A stretch of DNA of 64,000 nt. Origin: Pseudomonas sp. ATCC 13867 (lineage in GTDB: Bacteria > Pseudomonadota > Gammaproteobacteria > Pseudomonadales > Pseudomonadaceae). The translations under genes and the position numbers were made by a program. The stretch is taken from positions 5,632,308 to 5,696,307 of the forward strand of contig NC_020829.1 of NCBI RefSeq assembly GCF_000349845.1. The letters run 5' to 3'. The notes beneath the pieces are model-generated. The model did no database searches and had not been told where the DNA came from. It saw nothing but the letters and a program-made list of their open reading frames with translations. Shown in pieces: positions 27,748 to 35,580 of the stretch (the first letter of the stretch is position 1; each line of letters begins with the position of its first letter).

Positions 27748-28785
27748 ATGGACGCATGCTCTCAAACACAACGTACGCCCTCGGTCAGCGTCAGCCTGAC
27801 CCAGGCAGTGCTGCTCGCCGCGGTCCGTCTCGGACTCGACCGCGAATCCCTGCTCGCCGCCAGCGGCCTGCAGGAAGCCCAGCTCGGCGACCCCGACGCG
27901 CGCATCGACTTTCCCCGCCAGGAATCGCTCTGGGGAGCGATCCAGTCCCGCCTGCCCAGCCACGAACCAGGCCTGGCGCTGGGCCGCGCACTGTCGTCGG
28001 CCTCCTTCAGCGCGTTGGGCTATCTGCTGCAGAGCAGCACGACCCTGGGCGAAGCCCTCGAGTCGGGGCTGCGCTATCAGCGTCTGGTCGGCGAAGGCGG
28101 CCAGGTAACGATCGAGCCGCAAGCCGAAGTCATCTGGGTTGCCTATCGCCCGCTCAATCCCGAGCAACCGGCCACTCGCGCCCGGGCGCTGGCCCTGCTG
28201 AGTTTCTGGGCGCGCCAGCTCAAGGCGTTGCTGCCCGGCCTGCAGCTCGCCGGCTGCCGTTTCATGCACCGCCAGCCGGAGCACCTGGATGACTACGCAA
28301 CGGCCTTCGCCTGTCCGCTGCACTTCGATACCCAGGACTATGCCCTAGGCCTGCCCAAGGCGATGGCCGGCGTCGCCCTGCCGCAGGCCAATGCCTCACT
28401 GCGCGACCTGCTGCGCCAGCACGCCGAAGGGCTGCTGGCCCGCCTGCCCAGCGCCAGCGTCAGCGGCCGGGTGGTGGCGCTGCTCGGCGAACAACTCACC
28501 CGAGGCGAACCGGGCCGCGCGGCGGTGGCCAGCGAACTGGGCCTGAGCGAACGCACCCTGCAACGGCGCCTGGCCGAGGAAGGCAGCAGTTATCAACAAC
28601 TGCTCGCCGACACTCGCCGGCAACTGGCGGAGCGTTATCTCAGCGAAGGCAACCTGCCGGCCACCGATATCGCCGCGTTGCTCGGCTACTCCGAACCCAG
28701 CGTGTTCTTCCGCGCCTTCCGCAATTGGACGAGGCTGACCCCGGGCGAGTACCGCCAGCTCCGCCGCCGCTCGGACAACAGCTGA
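27748..28785 (+). CDS. AraC-family transcriptional regulator (OruR/ArgR-like, Arabinose_bd type)
   Basis: A 345-residue regulator. The start at 27748 (MDACSQTQRTPSVSVSL) gives the standard N-terminal domain of the arabinose-binding-like AraC subgroup (SSASFSALGYLLQSSTTLGEALE). The C-terminal HTH region carries VASELGLSERTLQRRLAEEGSSY and IAALLGYSEPSVFFRAFRNWTRLTPGEYR. The frame is open further upstream but without a start signal. The neighbours are not obvious target genes, so the effector is unknown. Confidence 0.88.
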   Translation: MDACSQTQRTPSVSVSLTQAVLLAAVRLGLDRESLLAASGLQEAQLGDPDARIDFPRQESLWGAIQSRLPSHEPGLALGRALSSASFSALGYLLQSSTTLGEALESGLRYQRLVGEGGQVTIEPQAEVIWVAYRPLNPEQPATRARALALLSFWARQLKALLPGLQLAGCRFMHRQPEHLDDYATAFACPLHFDTQDYALGLPKAMAGVALPQANASLRDLLRQHAEGLLARLPSASVSGRVVALLGEQLTRGEPGRAAVASELGLSERTLQRRLAEEGSSYQQLLADTRRQLAERYLSEGNLPATDIAALLGYSEPSVFFRAFRNWTRLTPGEYRQLRRRSDNS

Positions 28786-28823
28786 GACCTTCTCCAGGAC
28801 TGGCTTTCCACAGGCTTGTCTAC

Positions 28824-28853
28824 AGCCTATCCACAGGCTTTTCCGGATAGGCT
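28824..28853. terminator. Hairpin between the convergent AraC and SDR genes
   Basis: AGCCTATCC (28824-28832) pairs with GGATAGGCT (28845-28853). There is no long T-run, but the location between two convergent stop codons fits a shared terminator. Confidence 0.6.
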
Positions 28854-28858
28854 GGGGG

Positions 28859-29815
28859 TCAGCCTTTCATCCCACGGGCATCGAGGAAGGCCAGGAACGC
28901 CTCCCGGCTGGAATAGCGCGGCTGGTACCCGAACACCTCCTTTAGCCGCCGGTTGTCCAGCACCGGCCGGTAGCGCAGGAAGTCCACCTGTTCCGGGCCG
29001 TAGCTCGACAGTCCCAGCGGCTTGAGCAGCCCAAGCCCGGCGCGCAGCAGCGGTGCCGGCCAGGATCGGTAGGGCTTGCCGAGCAGTTCGGCGATCTCGC
29101 GCAGCGACAGCGCGCCATCGCCCGCCAGGTTGTAGATGCCCTCGCTGCCCTGCTCCAGGCCCTGGCGGATGACGTTCACCACATCCTGGTCCCAGATGAA
29201 TACGAAACGGCTGGAATGGCCGGTGACGCCCAGCAGCTTGCGCTGGTCGAACAGCTCGATGAGCGGGTTATGCACACGCCGGCCGAGAATGGTGCCCGGC
29301 CTCAGGATCAGTTGCTTGAGCTGTGGATAACGTTGCCGCATATCGGCCAGCAACTGCTCGATCTCCTGCTTGTGGCGGACATGGAGGAAGCGCGGATGGC
29401 CCCGCAGCGGCTGGCTCTCGTCAATCCATTCGGCGTTGTCGGGGTGATAGCCGTAAGCGGCGCCGGAACTGGTAACGATCAGTTGTTGTACGCCGGCCTC
29501 GCAGGCGGCTTCGATCAACGCCTTGGTGCCGCCAACCTCGACGGCATACCGCTGCGCCTCGGACATCTCCCGCGGCGGATTGATCACCGCGGCAAGATGC
29601 ACGATGGCCTCGGGACGCCATTTCTCCATGCAGTACCGCACTTTGGCGGGCACGCTGACGTCCAGTTGCAGCGGTTCGATGTTCGGGCGCAGGCCCTGCG
29701 AGCTCAGGCAACGGACATCGGCGGCGATCAGCGTCCAGTCGAGATGCTGCACGGCCAGCTCATTGAGCAGGCTCTGACCAAGGAAACCGGCCGCACCGGT
29801 AATCAGGACACGCAT
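28859..29815 (-). CDS. NAD-dependent epimerase/dehydratase family protein (extended SDR)
   Basis: A 318-residue extended short-chain dehydrogenase/reductase. The nucleotide-binding loop GAAGFLGQ (residues 7-14) and ADVRC acidic turn suggest NAD(P) binding, and VHLAAVINPP and VTSSGAAYG match the family active-site region with Ser. The catalytic YxxxK, however, reads HVRHK: the Tyr position is His (codon CAT), while Lys is kept. The enzyme may be inactive or altered. It resembles nucleotide-sugar epimerases but has no sugar-pathway neighbours; the gene is divergent from the M16 protease gene. Confidence 0.85.
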   Translation of the reverse strand: MRVLITGAAGFLGQSLLNELAVQHLDWTLIAADVRCLSSQGLRPNIEPLQLDVSVPAKVRYCMEKWRPEAIVHLAAVINPPREMSEAQRYAVEVGGTKALIEAACEAGVQQLIVTSSGAAYGYHPDNAEWIDESQPLRGHPRFLHVRHKQEIEQLLADMRQRYPQLKQLILRPGTILGRRVHNPLIELFDQRKLLGVTGHSSRFVFIWDQDVVNVIRQGLEQGSEGIYNLAGDGALSLREIAELLGKPYRSWPAPLLRAGLGLLKPLGLSSYGPEQVDFLRYRPVLDNRRLKEVFGYQPRYSSREAFLAFLDARGMKG

Positions 29816-30011
29816 GGAGCCTCCGAATCGCTGCTGCCACTACGAACGGCCTGTTCCGCCGTCGCCAGAGGGTAATTCCGCCTCGCGAACGCCCTCAGTG
29901 ACGATAGAAGCCGTGGGCGATGATGCAAGAGGCCAGCCGTAGGGCGGATTACGGGTGGGTTCGAGCCAGTCAATCCGCTATTCTCGTCGCTTTGCGTCCA
30001 GGCTCCCGCCC

Positions 30012-31385
30012 ATGCGTTGGTTGTTGTTCCCCCTGCTGTCCCTGCTGCTTGCTGGCTGGTCATCCGCCGACCAGCGCCAGACGGTCGAGGCCTATCAGCT
30101 GGAAAACGGCATGGGCGTGCTGTTCAAGCCCACCCGCGAGAAGGGTCACGTCTCCATCCGGCTGATCGTCGGCGTCGGTTTCAGCGATTTCTCCTGCCAT
30201 GACCGCCAGTTGCCGCACCTGATGGAACACCTGTTCTTTAGCGGCCTGGACGGCGGCGACGAGGCCGATCTGGAAGCCCGCATGCAGGCCCTGGGCGGAC
30301 AGTGGAATGCCTATACCAGTGAAGGCGATACCGCCTTTGTCGTCGAGTCGCCGGCCGCCACCCAGCGCCAGGTACTCGACCTGCTGCTGGAAGCCATCAC
30401 CCGCACTCGACTGGACGCCCGCAAGATCGCATCGGCCAAGCAAGTACTGGTGCGCGAGGACGGCGGCCACTATTCGCACCTGCAGCGCTGGCTCGATCAC
30501 CAGAACGTCAGCCGCGCCGGCCAGGAACAGCTTGCCGTGGAGCTGGGGCTGGCCTGCGCCGAACGCGCTCCGCTCGAGCACCTGAACCAGGCCCAGCTGG
30601 ATCGGGTGCGCAAGGACTGGTACGTGCCAAGCAACATGACGCTGATCATCGTCGGCGACCTCGACCCGCGCCTGCCGGTGTACCTGGGCCGCACCTACGG
30701 CGCCCTGGTCGATCACGACACCCCCGAGCGCCGCGAGCTGCCGGAGATGAAGGGGTCGGCCGAGCGCCAGCGTACGCTGACCACCCGCCTGTTCGGCGAG
30801 AGCATGGTGCTGCACTGGATATTCCCCGAACCCGGGGATGCCGATGGCGCATCCCTGGACCTCCTGCAGGCCTACCTGAACGACGCGCTATACACCGAGC
30901 TGCGGGTTCGTCGCGAGCTGTCGTACGGTCCGTGGAGCGAGCGCAGTGCATGGGCCAACCAGGGTTTCCTCAGCCTCAACGCGGACATCGAGCGTGACGA
31001 TCAGGACGCCACGCTCAAGGCGTTGCACGGGGTGGTGGACAGGATTCGCCACGACGGGCTGGACCCGGCGCGTTTCAGTCGCATCCAGCGCGTGGCGCGA
31101 GCCCAGTTGGCCTGGAGCACACCCGGCAACGCGACGCTGGCGGATTATTACTGGGGCGCGCTGGGCGACTTCGATGACGGCCGCTTCCCCGACGAGGACA
31201 AACGCCTGGCGAAAGTCAGCCTGCCGCAGGTGAACACCCTGGCGCAGCGGCTGTTCAAGGACGACGGCTACCTGCGCATCGAGAAACCGCTGCTGGACGA
31301 CGATGCGATCTATCCACTGGCAGCCGTGGCCGCGCTGCTGATCGCCGTATTGCTGGGCCTGGCATTGTGGCGCCGGCGAGGCTGA
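30012..31385 (+). CDS. M16-family zinc metallopeptidase (membrane-anchored)
   Basis: A 457-residue protease-like protein. Starting at 30012 gives a signal peptide (MRWLLFPLLSLLLAGWSSA). The inverted zinc motif HLMEH lies at 69-73, and a downstream Glu about 76 residues later (REDGG region) can be the third ligand, so the catalytic half appears intact. The C-terminal half follows the inactive M16 domain pattern with the R-RELSYGPWSE segment. A final hydrophobic helix (AAVAALLIAVLLGLALW) followed by RRRG anchors it in the inner membrane facing the periplasm. Most family members act on short peptides or assist processing; the substrate is unknown. Confidence 0.88.
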   Translation: MRWLLFPLLSLLLAGWSSADQRQTVEAYQLENGMGVLFKPTREKGHVSIRLIVGVGFSDFSCHDRQLPHLMEHLFFSGLDGGDEADLEARMQALGGQWNAYTSEGDTAFVVESPAATQRQVLDLLLEAITRTRLDARKIASAKQVLVREDGGHYSHLQRWLDHQNVSRAGQEQLAVELGLACAERAPLEHLNQAQLDRVRKDWYVPSNMTLIIVGDLDPRLPVYLGRTYGALVDHDTPERRELPEMKGSAERQRTLTTRLFGESMVLHWIFPEPGDADGASLDLLQAYLNDALYTELRVRRELSYGPWSERSAWANQGFLSLNADIERDDQDATLKALHGVVDRIRHDGLDPARFSRIQRVARAQLAWSTPGNATLADYYWGALGDFDDGRFPDEDKRLAKVSLPQVNTLAQRLFKDDGYLRIEKPLLDDDAIYPLAAVAALLIAVLLGLALWRRRG

Positions 31386-31406
31386 CGCCCCGCCGGAGCA
31401 GAGGAC

Positions 31407-31961
31407 TTACAGGGCCAGGCGGCGAATCACCTGGCAGGCATCGTCTGGATCGAGTTGGGCGTGGAAGCCCAATTCACGGGACATGTCACGGATATCACGA
31501 TCCATAGAGGAGTCGATCGAGTACATCTGGCGGAAGCCGTTGCGCTTGGCGACGTCGATCAGGTGGCGCATCAGCGCGACATCCAGGCCCATTTGCTTCC
31601 ACTCGTCGGCGATGGTCACCGCGCACTCGCACAACTGACCGTCCACCGCCGCATAACGACTGATGCCGACTTCCCGCAGTTCACCGTCCACATGCGTCAG
31701 CGCAATGAACGCCATAGTGCGCTGGTAATCCACATCCATCAGGCGATCGAGCAGCTTGTCGTCGATCTTCACTTCGCCGTGGAAGCGGAATTTGCGGGTC
31801 ATGGGCGACAGGCGCTCGAGGAACAGGCGCTCGCGCTCACGGTCCTCCGAGCGCAGCGGGCGGATCAGCACATGGCTGCCGTCATCGAGGGTCTCTATCC
31901 AGTGATCGGCGCCGACAGCCGCGAGGGCTGCAAGCTCCGCAGGGTTGCTGTGGGTAATCAT
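31407..31961 (-). CDS. GNAT-family N-acetyltransferase
   Basis: A 184-residue acetyltransferase. The core GNAT fold is seen in IRPLRSEDRERERLFLERLSP, the central strand MAFIALTHVDGELREVGISRYA, and the acetyl-CoA segment CAVTIADEWKQMGLDVALMRHLID, where the usual Q/R-x-x-G-x-G/A loop is loosely kept. It resembles the single GNAT domain found also at the end of large acyl-CoA synthetase/Pat enzymes. It stands alone, convergent with the M16 protease gene 21 bases away. The substrate is not indicated. Confidence 0.85.
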   Translation of the reverse strand: MITHSNPAELAALAAVGADHWIETLDDGSHVLIRPLRSEDRERERLFLERLSPMTRKFRFHGEVKIDDKLLDRLMDVDYQRTMAFIALTHVDGELREVGISRYAAVDGQLCECAVTIADEWKQMGLDVALMRHLIDVAKRNGFRQMYSIDSSMDRDIRDMSRELGFHAQLDPDDACQVIRRLAL

Positions 31962-32183
31962 GACGCGGTCTCCGCTGACGAAGAGGGATTGGGTTGACCC
32001 TATCCTTCTCCCTCTCCTCCCGAGCGGGCCTGACTTGAGTCAAGGTCATCCAGGTCAGCCGTGAGGCAGAACGCCGCAGTGGCGTCCGTTGCCGACGGCC
32101 GCCAGTGAGCCATCCCGCACGCGGGCACCCTTGAACAGAACCCGGGTGGCGAGCAGGCCGGCAAACACCACGGCCACCTCCGG

Positions 32184-32840
32184 TCAGTCGGTACCGTACT
32201 TGGGCGAGCGTGGACCGTACAGCAGTCCCCCGTTGTGTCCGGCGGACAACAGGCGGGCACCGGTGATACCGGCGATCGGGTAGCTGGCGTCTTCCTGGGC
32301 GCTGGAGATGATCTGCTTCACTGCAGCGCTGATTAGCATGCCGACCAGGCCGCCGCTGTTCTGGCTGCCCTCCTCGCTGGAAGCGGTGGCGGTACCGGTC
32401 CAGAGGGTGGTTCCGGAACGCAGGTCGACCAGGCGGGCGCTCGCGGTAACGATGCTTGCGCTGCTCAGCACCATGTAGCTGGTGCCGTACTCGGTGACGG
32501 TGACGTAGAGCCCGGCATCGGCGCCGAAGATTTCGCGCAGTTTGCCGGCGGGCAACTGGTGGATGTCAGCGGGAGTGCTCACGCCGTTCTGGCGGAAGGT
32601 TTCATCCACAAGGGCAACCGGCAGCACGTAGTAACCCGCCTCGGCCAGCGGGTAGGTGATCTGCGAAAGCATGCCGTAGGAAGCCTTCACGTCCGGCGAC
32701 TCGTTGAGCGGCGGCAGCACCAGGATCGACTTCGGGCGGCTCTGCTTGAAGGCGGAGTAGTCCACGGTCTTCTGCGGTGCACAACCCGCGAGCAGGGCCA
32801 GGGCGAACAGACCGGCGAGAACCTTGATCCTATGCATCAT
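32184..32840 (-). CDS. DUF799 (GNA1162-like) lipoprotein
   Basis: A 218-residue lipoprotein with lipobox LAGC after a short signal peptide (MMHRIKVLAGLFALALLAGC). The mature domain has SILVLPPLNESPDVKASYG and LREIFGADAGLYVTVTEYG, typical of the DUF799/GNA1162 family, whose fold resembles part of TolB/CsgG-type assembly proteins. It is the third gene of a three-gene minus operon with DUF4810 and a CsgG-like gene; the spacing to DUF4810 is 1 base. The trio probably forms an outer-membrane complex with an unknown task. Confidence 0.87.
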   Translation of the reverse strand: MMHRIKVLAGLFALALLAGCAPQKTVDYSAFKQSRPKSILVLPPLNESPDVKASYGMLSQITYPLAEAGYYVLPVALVDETFRQNGVSTPADIHQLPAGKLREIFGADAGLYVTVTEYGTSYMVLSSASIVTASARLVDLRSGTTLWTGTATASSEEGSQNSGGLVGMLISAAVKQIISSAQEDASYPIAGITGARLLSAGHNGGLLYGPRSPKYGTD

Positions 32841-32841
32841 C

Positions 32842-33207
32842 TCACTTGCCTCCCCGGGCGTTCTTCATCAGGAAATCCATGTAGGTCGCCGACTCGGGAA
32901 ACAGCGCTTTCTCCGTCTGGAACTGCTGCATCATCTGATCGTCCTTGCCCAGGCTGAGGTAGAGCAGGCCGAGCTGGGCGTGATAGCCCGGCGGAACGGC
33001 GCCGTTGTCAGCCTTGATCTTCTGCAGGTCGCGCTCCAGCGCCTCCAGCTGCGCCTCCTTCGACTCGCCGGTGAGGTATTCGTGGACCTGCGGCTGGTAG
33101 CTTTCCCACTGGTACAGCGGCTTCTGCGTCTGGCAACCGGCCAGCAGCAGCGCCGCGAACAGGCCCAGGCCACGCAGCACACGCGATGTGCTCATCACTT
33201 CCGTCAT
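32842..33207 (-). CDS. DUF4810 lipoprotein
   Basis: A 121-residue lipoprotein: signal segment VLRGLGLFAALLLAGC with Cys lipidation, then QTQKPLYQWESYQPQVHEYL and a helical TPR-like part (GYHAQLGLLYLSLGKDDQMMQQF). The family is regularly found between a CsgG-like gene and DUF799, as here. The start is at 33207, with an alternative Met at 33195; AAGGAAC precedes the first. It likely serves as an accessory subunit of the CsgG-like pore or trafficking complex. Confidence 0.85.
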   Translation of the reverse strand: MTEVMSTSRVLRGLGLFAALLLAGCQTQKPLYQWESYQPQVHEYLTGESKEAQLEALERDLQKIKADNGAVPPGYHAQLGLLYLSLGKDDQMMQQFQTEKALFPESATYMDFLMKNARGGK

Positions 33208-33235
33208 CTTTGCATTGTTCCTTGCAGTTCAGGAT

Positions 33236-33919
33236 TCAGTGTTTGCTGGGCATCCAGGCCCCGCTTTCCACCGCGCTGACCAGGCGGTTGACCGCCTCGC
33301 GCATGGCCAGGTCGAGTACCTTGCCGTTGAGGGTGGAGTCGTAACTCGCGGTGCCGCCGAAACCGATGATTTCGCGGTTGGAGAGCGCGTACTCGCCGGC
33401 ACCCTGGCTGGAATACACCACCTCGGAAGTCGAGATATCGACAATGTTCAGCGCGACCTTGGCGTAGGCCACCTGGGTCTTTCCGCGGCCGAGGATGCCG
33501 AACAGCTGGCGATCGCCGACTTCCTTGCGGCCGAACTCAGTGACGTCGCCCGTGACCACGTAATCGGCGCCCTTCAGGCGCTGGGCCTGGCCCTTGATGG
33601 CGGCTTCCTGCTGGATCTCGCTCATGTTGTCGCGGTCCAGCACATTGAAGCGGTTGGTCTGCTGCAGGTGGGTGATGAGGATGGTCTTGGCCTGGCCACC
33701 GAGGCGATCGACGCCATCGGAGAACACCCCGCGCATGTAGCTGGAGCGGTTGTCGAACTTGCCTACGGCGATCGGCGCGCGCGGACCGGAATAGGGCCGG
33801 CTGACGCTTTCCACCTGTTCCACCGGCATGGCGCGGGAGCTTTCCGTGGCACAGCCGCCGGACAGCAGGGCACCGGAGATCGCCAGGCCCAGCATGGATG
33901 CCTGCAGCAGTTTGTTCAT
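33236..33919 (-). CDS. CsgG/HfaB-family outer-membrane lipoprotein
   Basis: A 227-residue protein starting MNKLLQASMLGLAIS at 33919 with GGGGAA upstream. The lipobox is SGGC. The mature sequence IAVGKFDNRSSYMRGVFSD, then ILITHLQQTNRFNVLDRDNM and GADYVVTGDVTEFG follows the CsgG family, which in curli systems forms a nine-fold secretion channel. No curli-type subunit or CsgE/F is nearby, so the substrate is open. It leads the operon, with a good sigma-70 promoter about 250 bases upstream. Confidence 0.9.
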   Translation of the reverse strand: MNKLLQASMLGLAISGALLSGGCATESSRAMPVEQVESVSRPYSGPRAPIAVGKFDNRSSYMRGVFSDGVDRLGGQAKTILITHLQQTNRFNVLDRDNMSEIQQEAAIKGQAQRLKGADYVVTGDVTEFGRKEVGDRQLFGILGRGKTQVAYAKVALNIVDISTSEVVYSSQGAGEYALSNREIIGFGGTASYDSTLNGKVLDLAMREAVNRLVSAVESGAWMPSKH

Positions 33920-34242
33920 GAGGGATTCCCCTGTTCGGTCAATTGGACGAATTGAATCCGTGCCAGAACCGGCGGGCATGACCAGGGAATCGATCAGGAG
34001 TGGTCCCCGCCTGGCGTCTCCACGCAGCGGCGGGACGATTCGGGGAACGAACGATCACACAGGGGAAATGAAGACAGCCTGGCATCCTGTTGCCACGTGC
34101 ACCGCATCCCTTCGGTCTTCCAGCGGCCCTGGTCGAAAACGCTGTGATACCAGAGTCAGGCGGCGATGATACGGCAATGTGCCATCAATGACAAAAAGCA
34201 GGCGTCATATTTCCGGGGGCATGGCTGCGTCCGGAGGTCGCA
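33920..34242. other. Upstream region of the CsgG-like operon
   Basis: About 320 bases without a gene, between two minus-strand genes. It contains the promoter at 34166-34194, so the CsgG-like operon would have a long leader of over 200 bases. No hairpin with a T-run was seen for the gene ending at 34243; nothing else is evident. Confidence 0.5.
34166..34194 (-). promoter_or_regulatory. Sigma-70 promoter for the CsgG-like operon
   Basis: On the minus strand TTGTCA (34189-34194), a 17-base spacer and TATCAT (34166-34171) match the -35/-10 consensus at five and four of six positions. Confidence 0.6.
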
Positions 34243-35472
34243 TCAGGCGAAGAACCAGTAGCACACACCGATGGACGCCAGCACCCCGGCAAGGTCGGCC
34301 AGCAGCGCGCAGCCCACCGCATGGCGGGCCCGCTGGATACCCACTGCGCCGAAGTACACCGCCAGCACGTAGAAGGTGGTTTCCGTGCTGCCCTGCACCG
34401 TGGCTGCCACCAGCGCGGGGAAGCTGTCCACGCCGTGGGACTGCATGGTTTCCAGCAGCATGGCCCGCGCGGCGCTGCCGGAGAAGGGTTTCACCAGCGC
34501 GGTGGGCAGCGCATCGACGAAGCGGGTATCCCAGCCCACGCCTTCGACCACCCAGCGGATGCCGTCCAGCGCCATTTCCAGCGCGCCGGAGGCCCGCAGT
34601 ACGCCGACCGCGCAAAGCATCGCCACCAGGTAGGGCAGCAGGCTCTTGGCGACATCGAATCCTTCCTTCGCGCCTTCGACGAAGGTTTCGTAGACCGGCA
34701 CCTTCTTCAGCCAGCCGACGACCAGGAACAGCATGATGATGCCGAACAGCGTCAGGTTGCCCAGCAGCGAGGACAACTGCGCCAGGGCGGTGGCGGACAG
34801 CCCCGCCAGCAGGGCCATGAAGGCGCCCAGCGCCAGCGCGCCGGGAATCAGGTAGGCCAGCACCACCGGGTCCCACAGGCGCAGGCGCTGCATCACCGCG
34901 ACGCTGAGCAGGCCGACCAGGGTCGATGCGCTGGTGGCCAGCAGGACCGGCAGGAATACCAGGGTCGGGTCCACCGCGCCCTGCTGCGCGCGGTACATGA
35001 AGATGGTCACCGGCAGCAGGGTCAGGGACGAGGCGTTGAGCACCAGGAAAAGGATCTGCGCGTTGCTCGCGGTGGTACTGCTGGGGTTGAGCTCCTGCAA
35101 GGCCTTCATGGCCTTCAGGCCAATGGGCGTGGCGGCGTTGTCCAGGCCCAGGCCGTTGGCGGCGAAGTTCAGGGTAATCAGGCCGATGGCCGGATGGCCG
35201 GCGGGCACGTCCGGCATCAGGCGGCGGAACAGCGGACCGAGCACTACCGCCAGCTTTTCCACCAGGCCGGCTTTCTCGGCGATGCGCAGGAAGCCCAGCC
35301 AGAGGGTCAGGGTGCCGAACAGGAGCACCATCACGTCCACCGATAGCTTGGCCATCGCGAACAGGCTTTCCACCATAGCGGCGAAGACCGTCGCCTCGCC
35401 TCCGAGCAGCCAGCGGGAAAGCGCGGTGATCGCCGCGACGATGAAAAAGCCCAGCCACAGGCCGTTGAGCAT
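34243..35472 (-). CDS. SpmA/SpmB-type nucleoside-recognition (Gate domain) membrane protein
   Basis: A 409-residue protein with about ten membrane segments. The start MLNGLWLGFFIVAAITALS at 35472 follows GGGGGA; the ATG at 35550 has no such site. It contains two Gate domains: the first with FAANGLGLDNAATPIGLKAM and LFLVLNASSLTLLPVT, the second with GSAARAMLLETMQSHG and STETTFYVLAVYFG, corresponding to fused SpmA and SpmB. In spore formers these act in core dehydration; in Pseudomonas the function is unknown, probably transport. A terminator separates it from gltP. Confidence 0.88.
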   Translation of the reverse strand: MLNGLWLGFFIVAAITALSRWLLGGEATVFAAMVESLFAMAKLSVDVMVLLFGTLTLWLGFLRIAEKAGLVEKLAVVLGPLFRRLMPDVPAGHPAIGLITLNFAANGLGLDNAATPIGLKAMKALQELNPSSTTASNAQILFLVLNASSLTLLPVTIFMYRAQQGAVDPTLVFLPVLLATSASTLVGLLSVAVMQRLRLWDPVVLAYLIPGALALGAFMALLAGLSATALAQLSSLLGNLTLFGIIMLFLVVGWLKKVPVYETFVEGAKEGFDVAKSLLPYLVAMLCAVGVLRASGALEMALDGIRWVVEGVGWDTRFVDALPTALVKPFSGSAARAMLLETMQSHGVDSFPALVAATVQGSTETTFYVLAVYFGAVGIQRARHAVGCALLADLAGVLASIGVCYWFFA

Positions 35473-35534
35473 GGAAAGTCCCCCTTGGAATGGCCGGGAT
35501 GATAGCGGCACCGGCGCACCCGGCGCCAGAAACG

Positions 35535-35564
35535 ACAAGGCCCCGGACACTGCCGGGGCCTTGT
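35535..35564 (-). terminator. Terminator between gltP and the SpmAB-type gene
   Basis: ACAAGGCCCCGG (35535-35546) and CCGGGGCCTTGT (35553-35564) form a 12-bp perfect stem with a 6-base loop immediately after the gltP stop. Confidence 0.85.
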
Positions 35565-35580
35565 GGATAACCCTTGTGGG

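Noticed and set aside
32055..32171. 38-codon minus frame with a GTG start and GGAGG upstream, just after the DUF799 stop
   Set aside because: Ribosome site is good but the product (VVFAGLLATRVLFKGARV...) is very short and unrecognised; not enough to call a gene.
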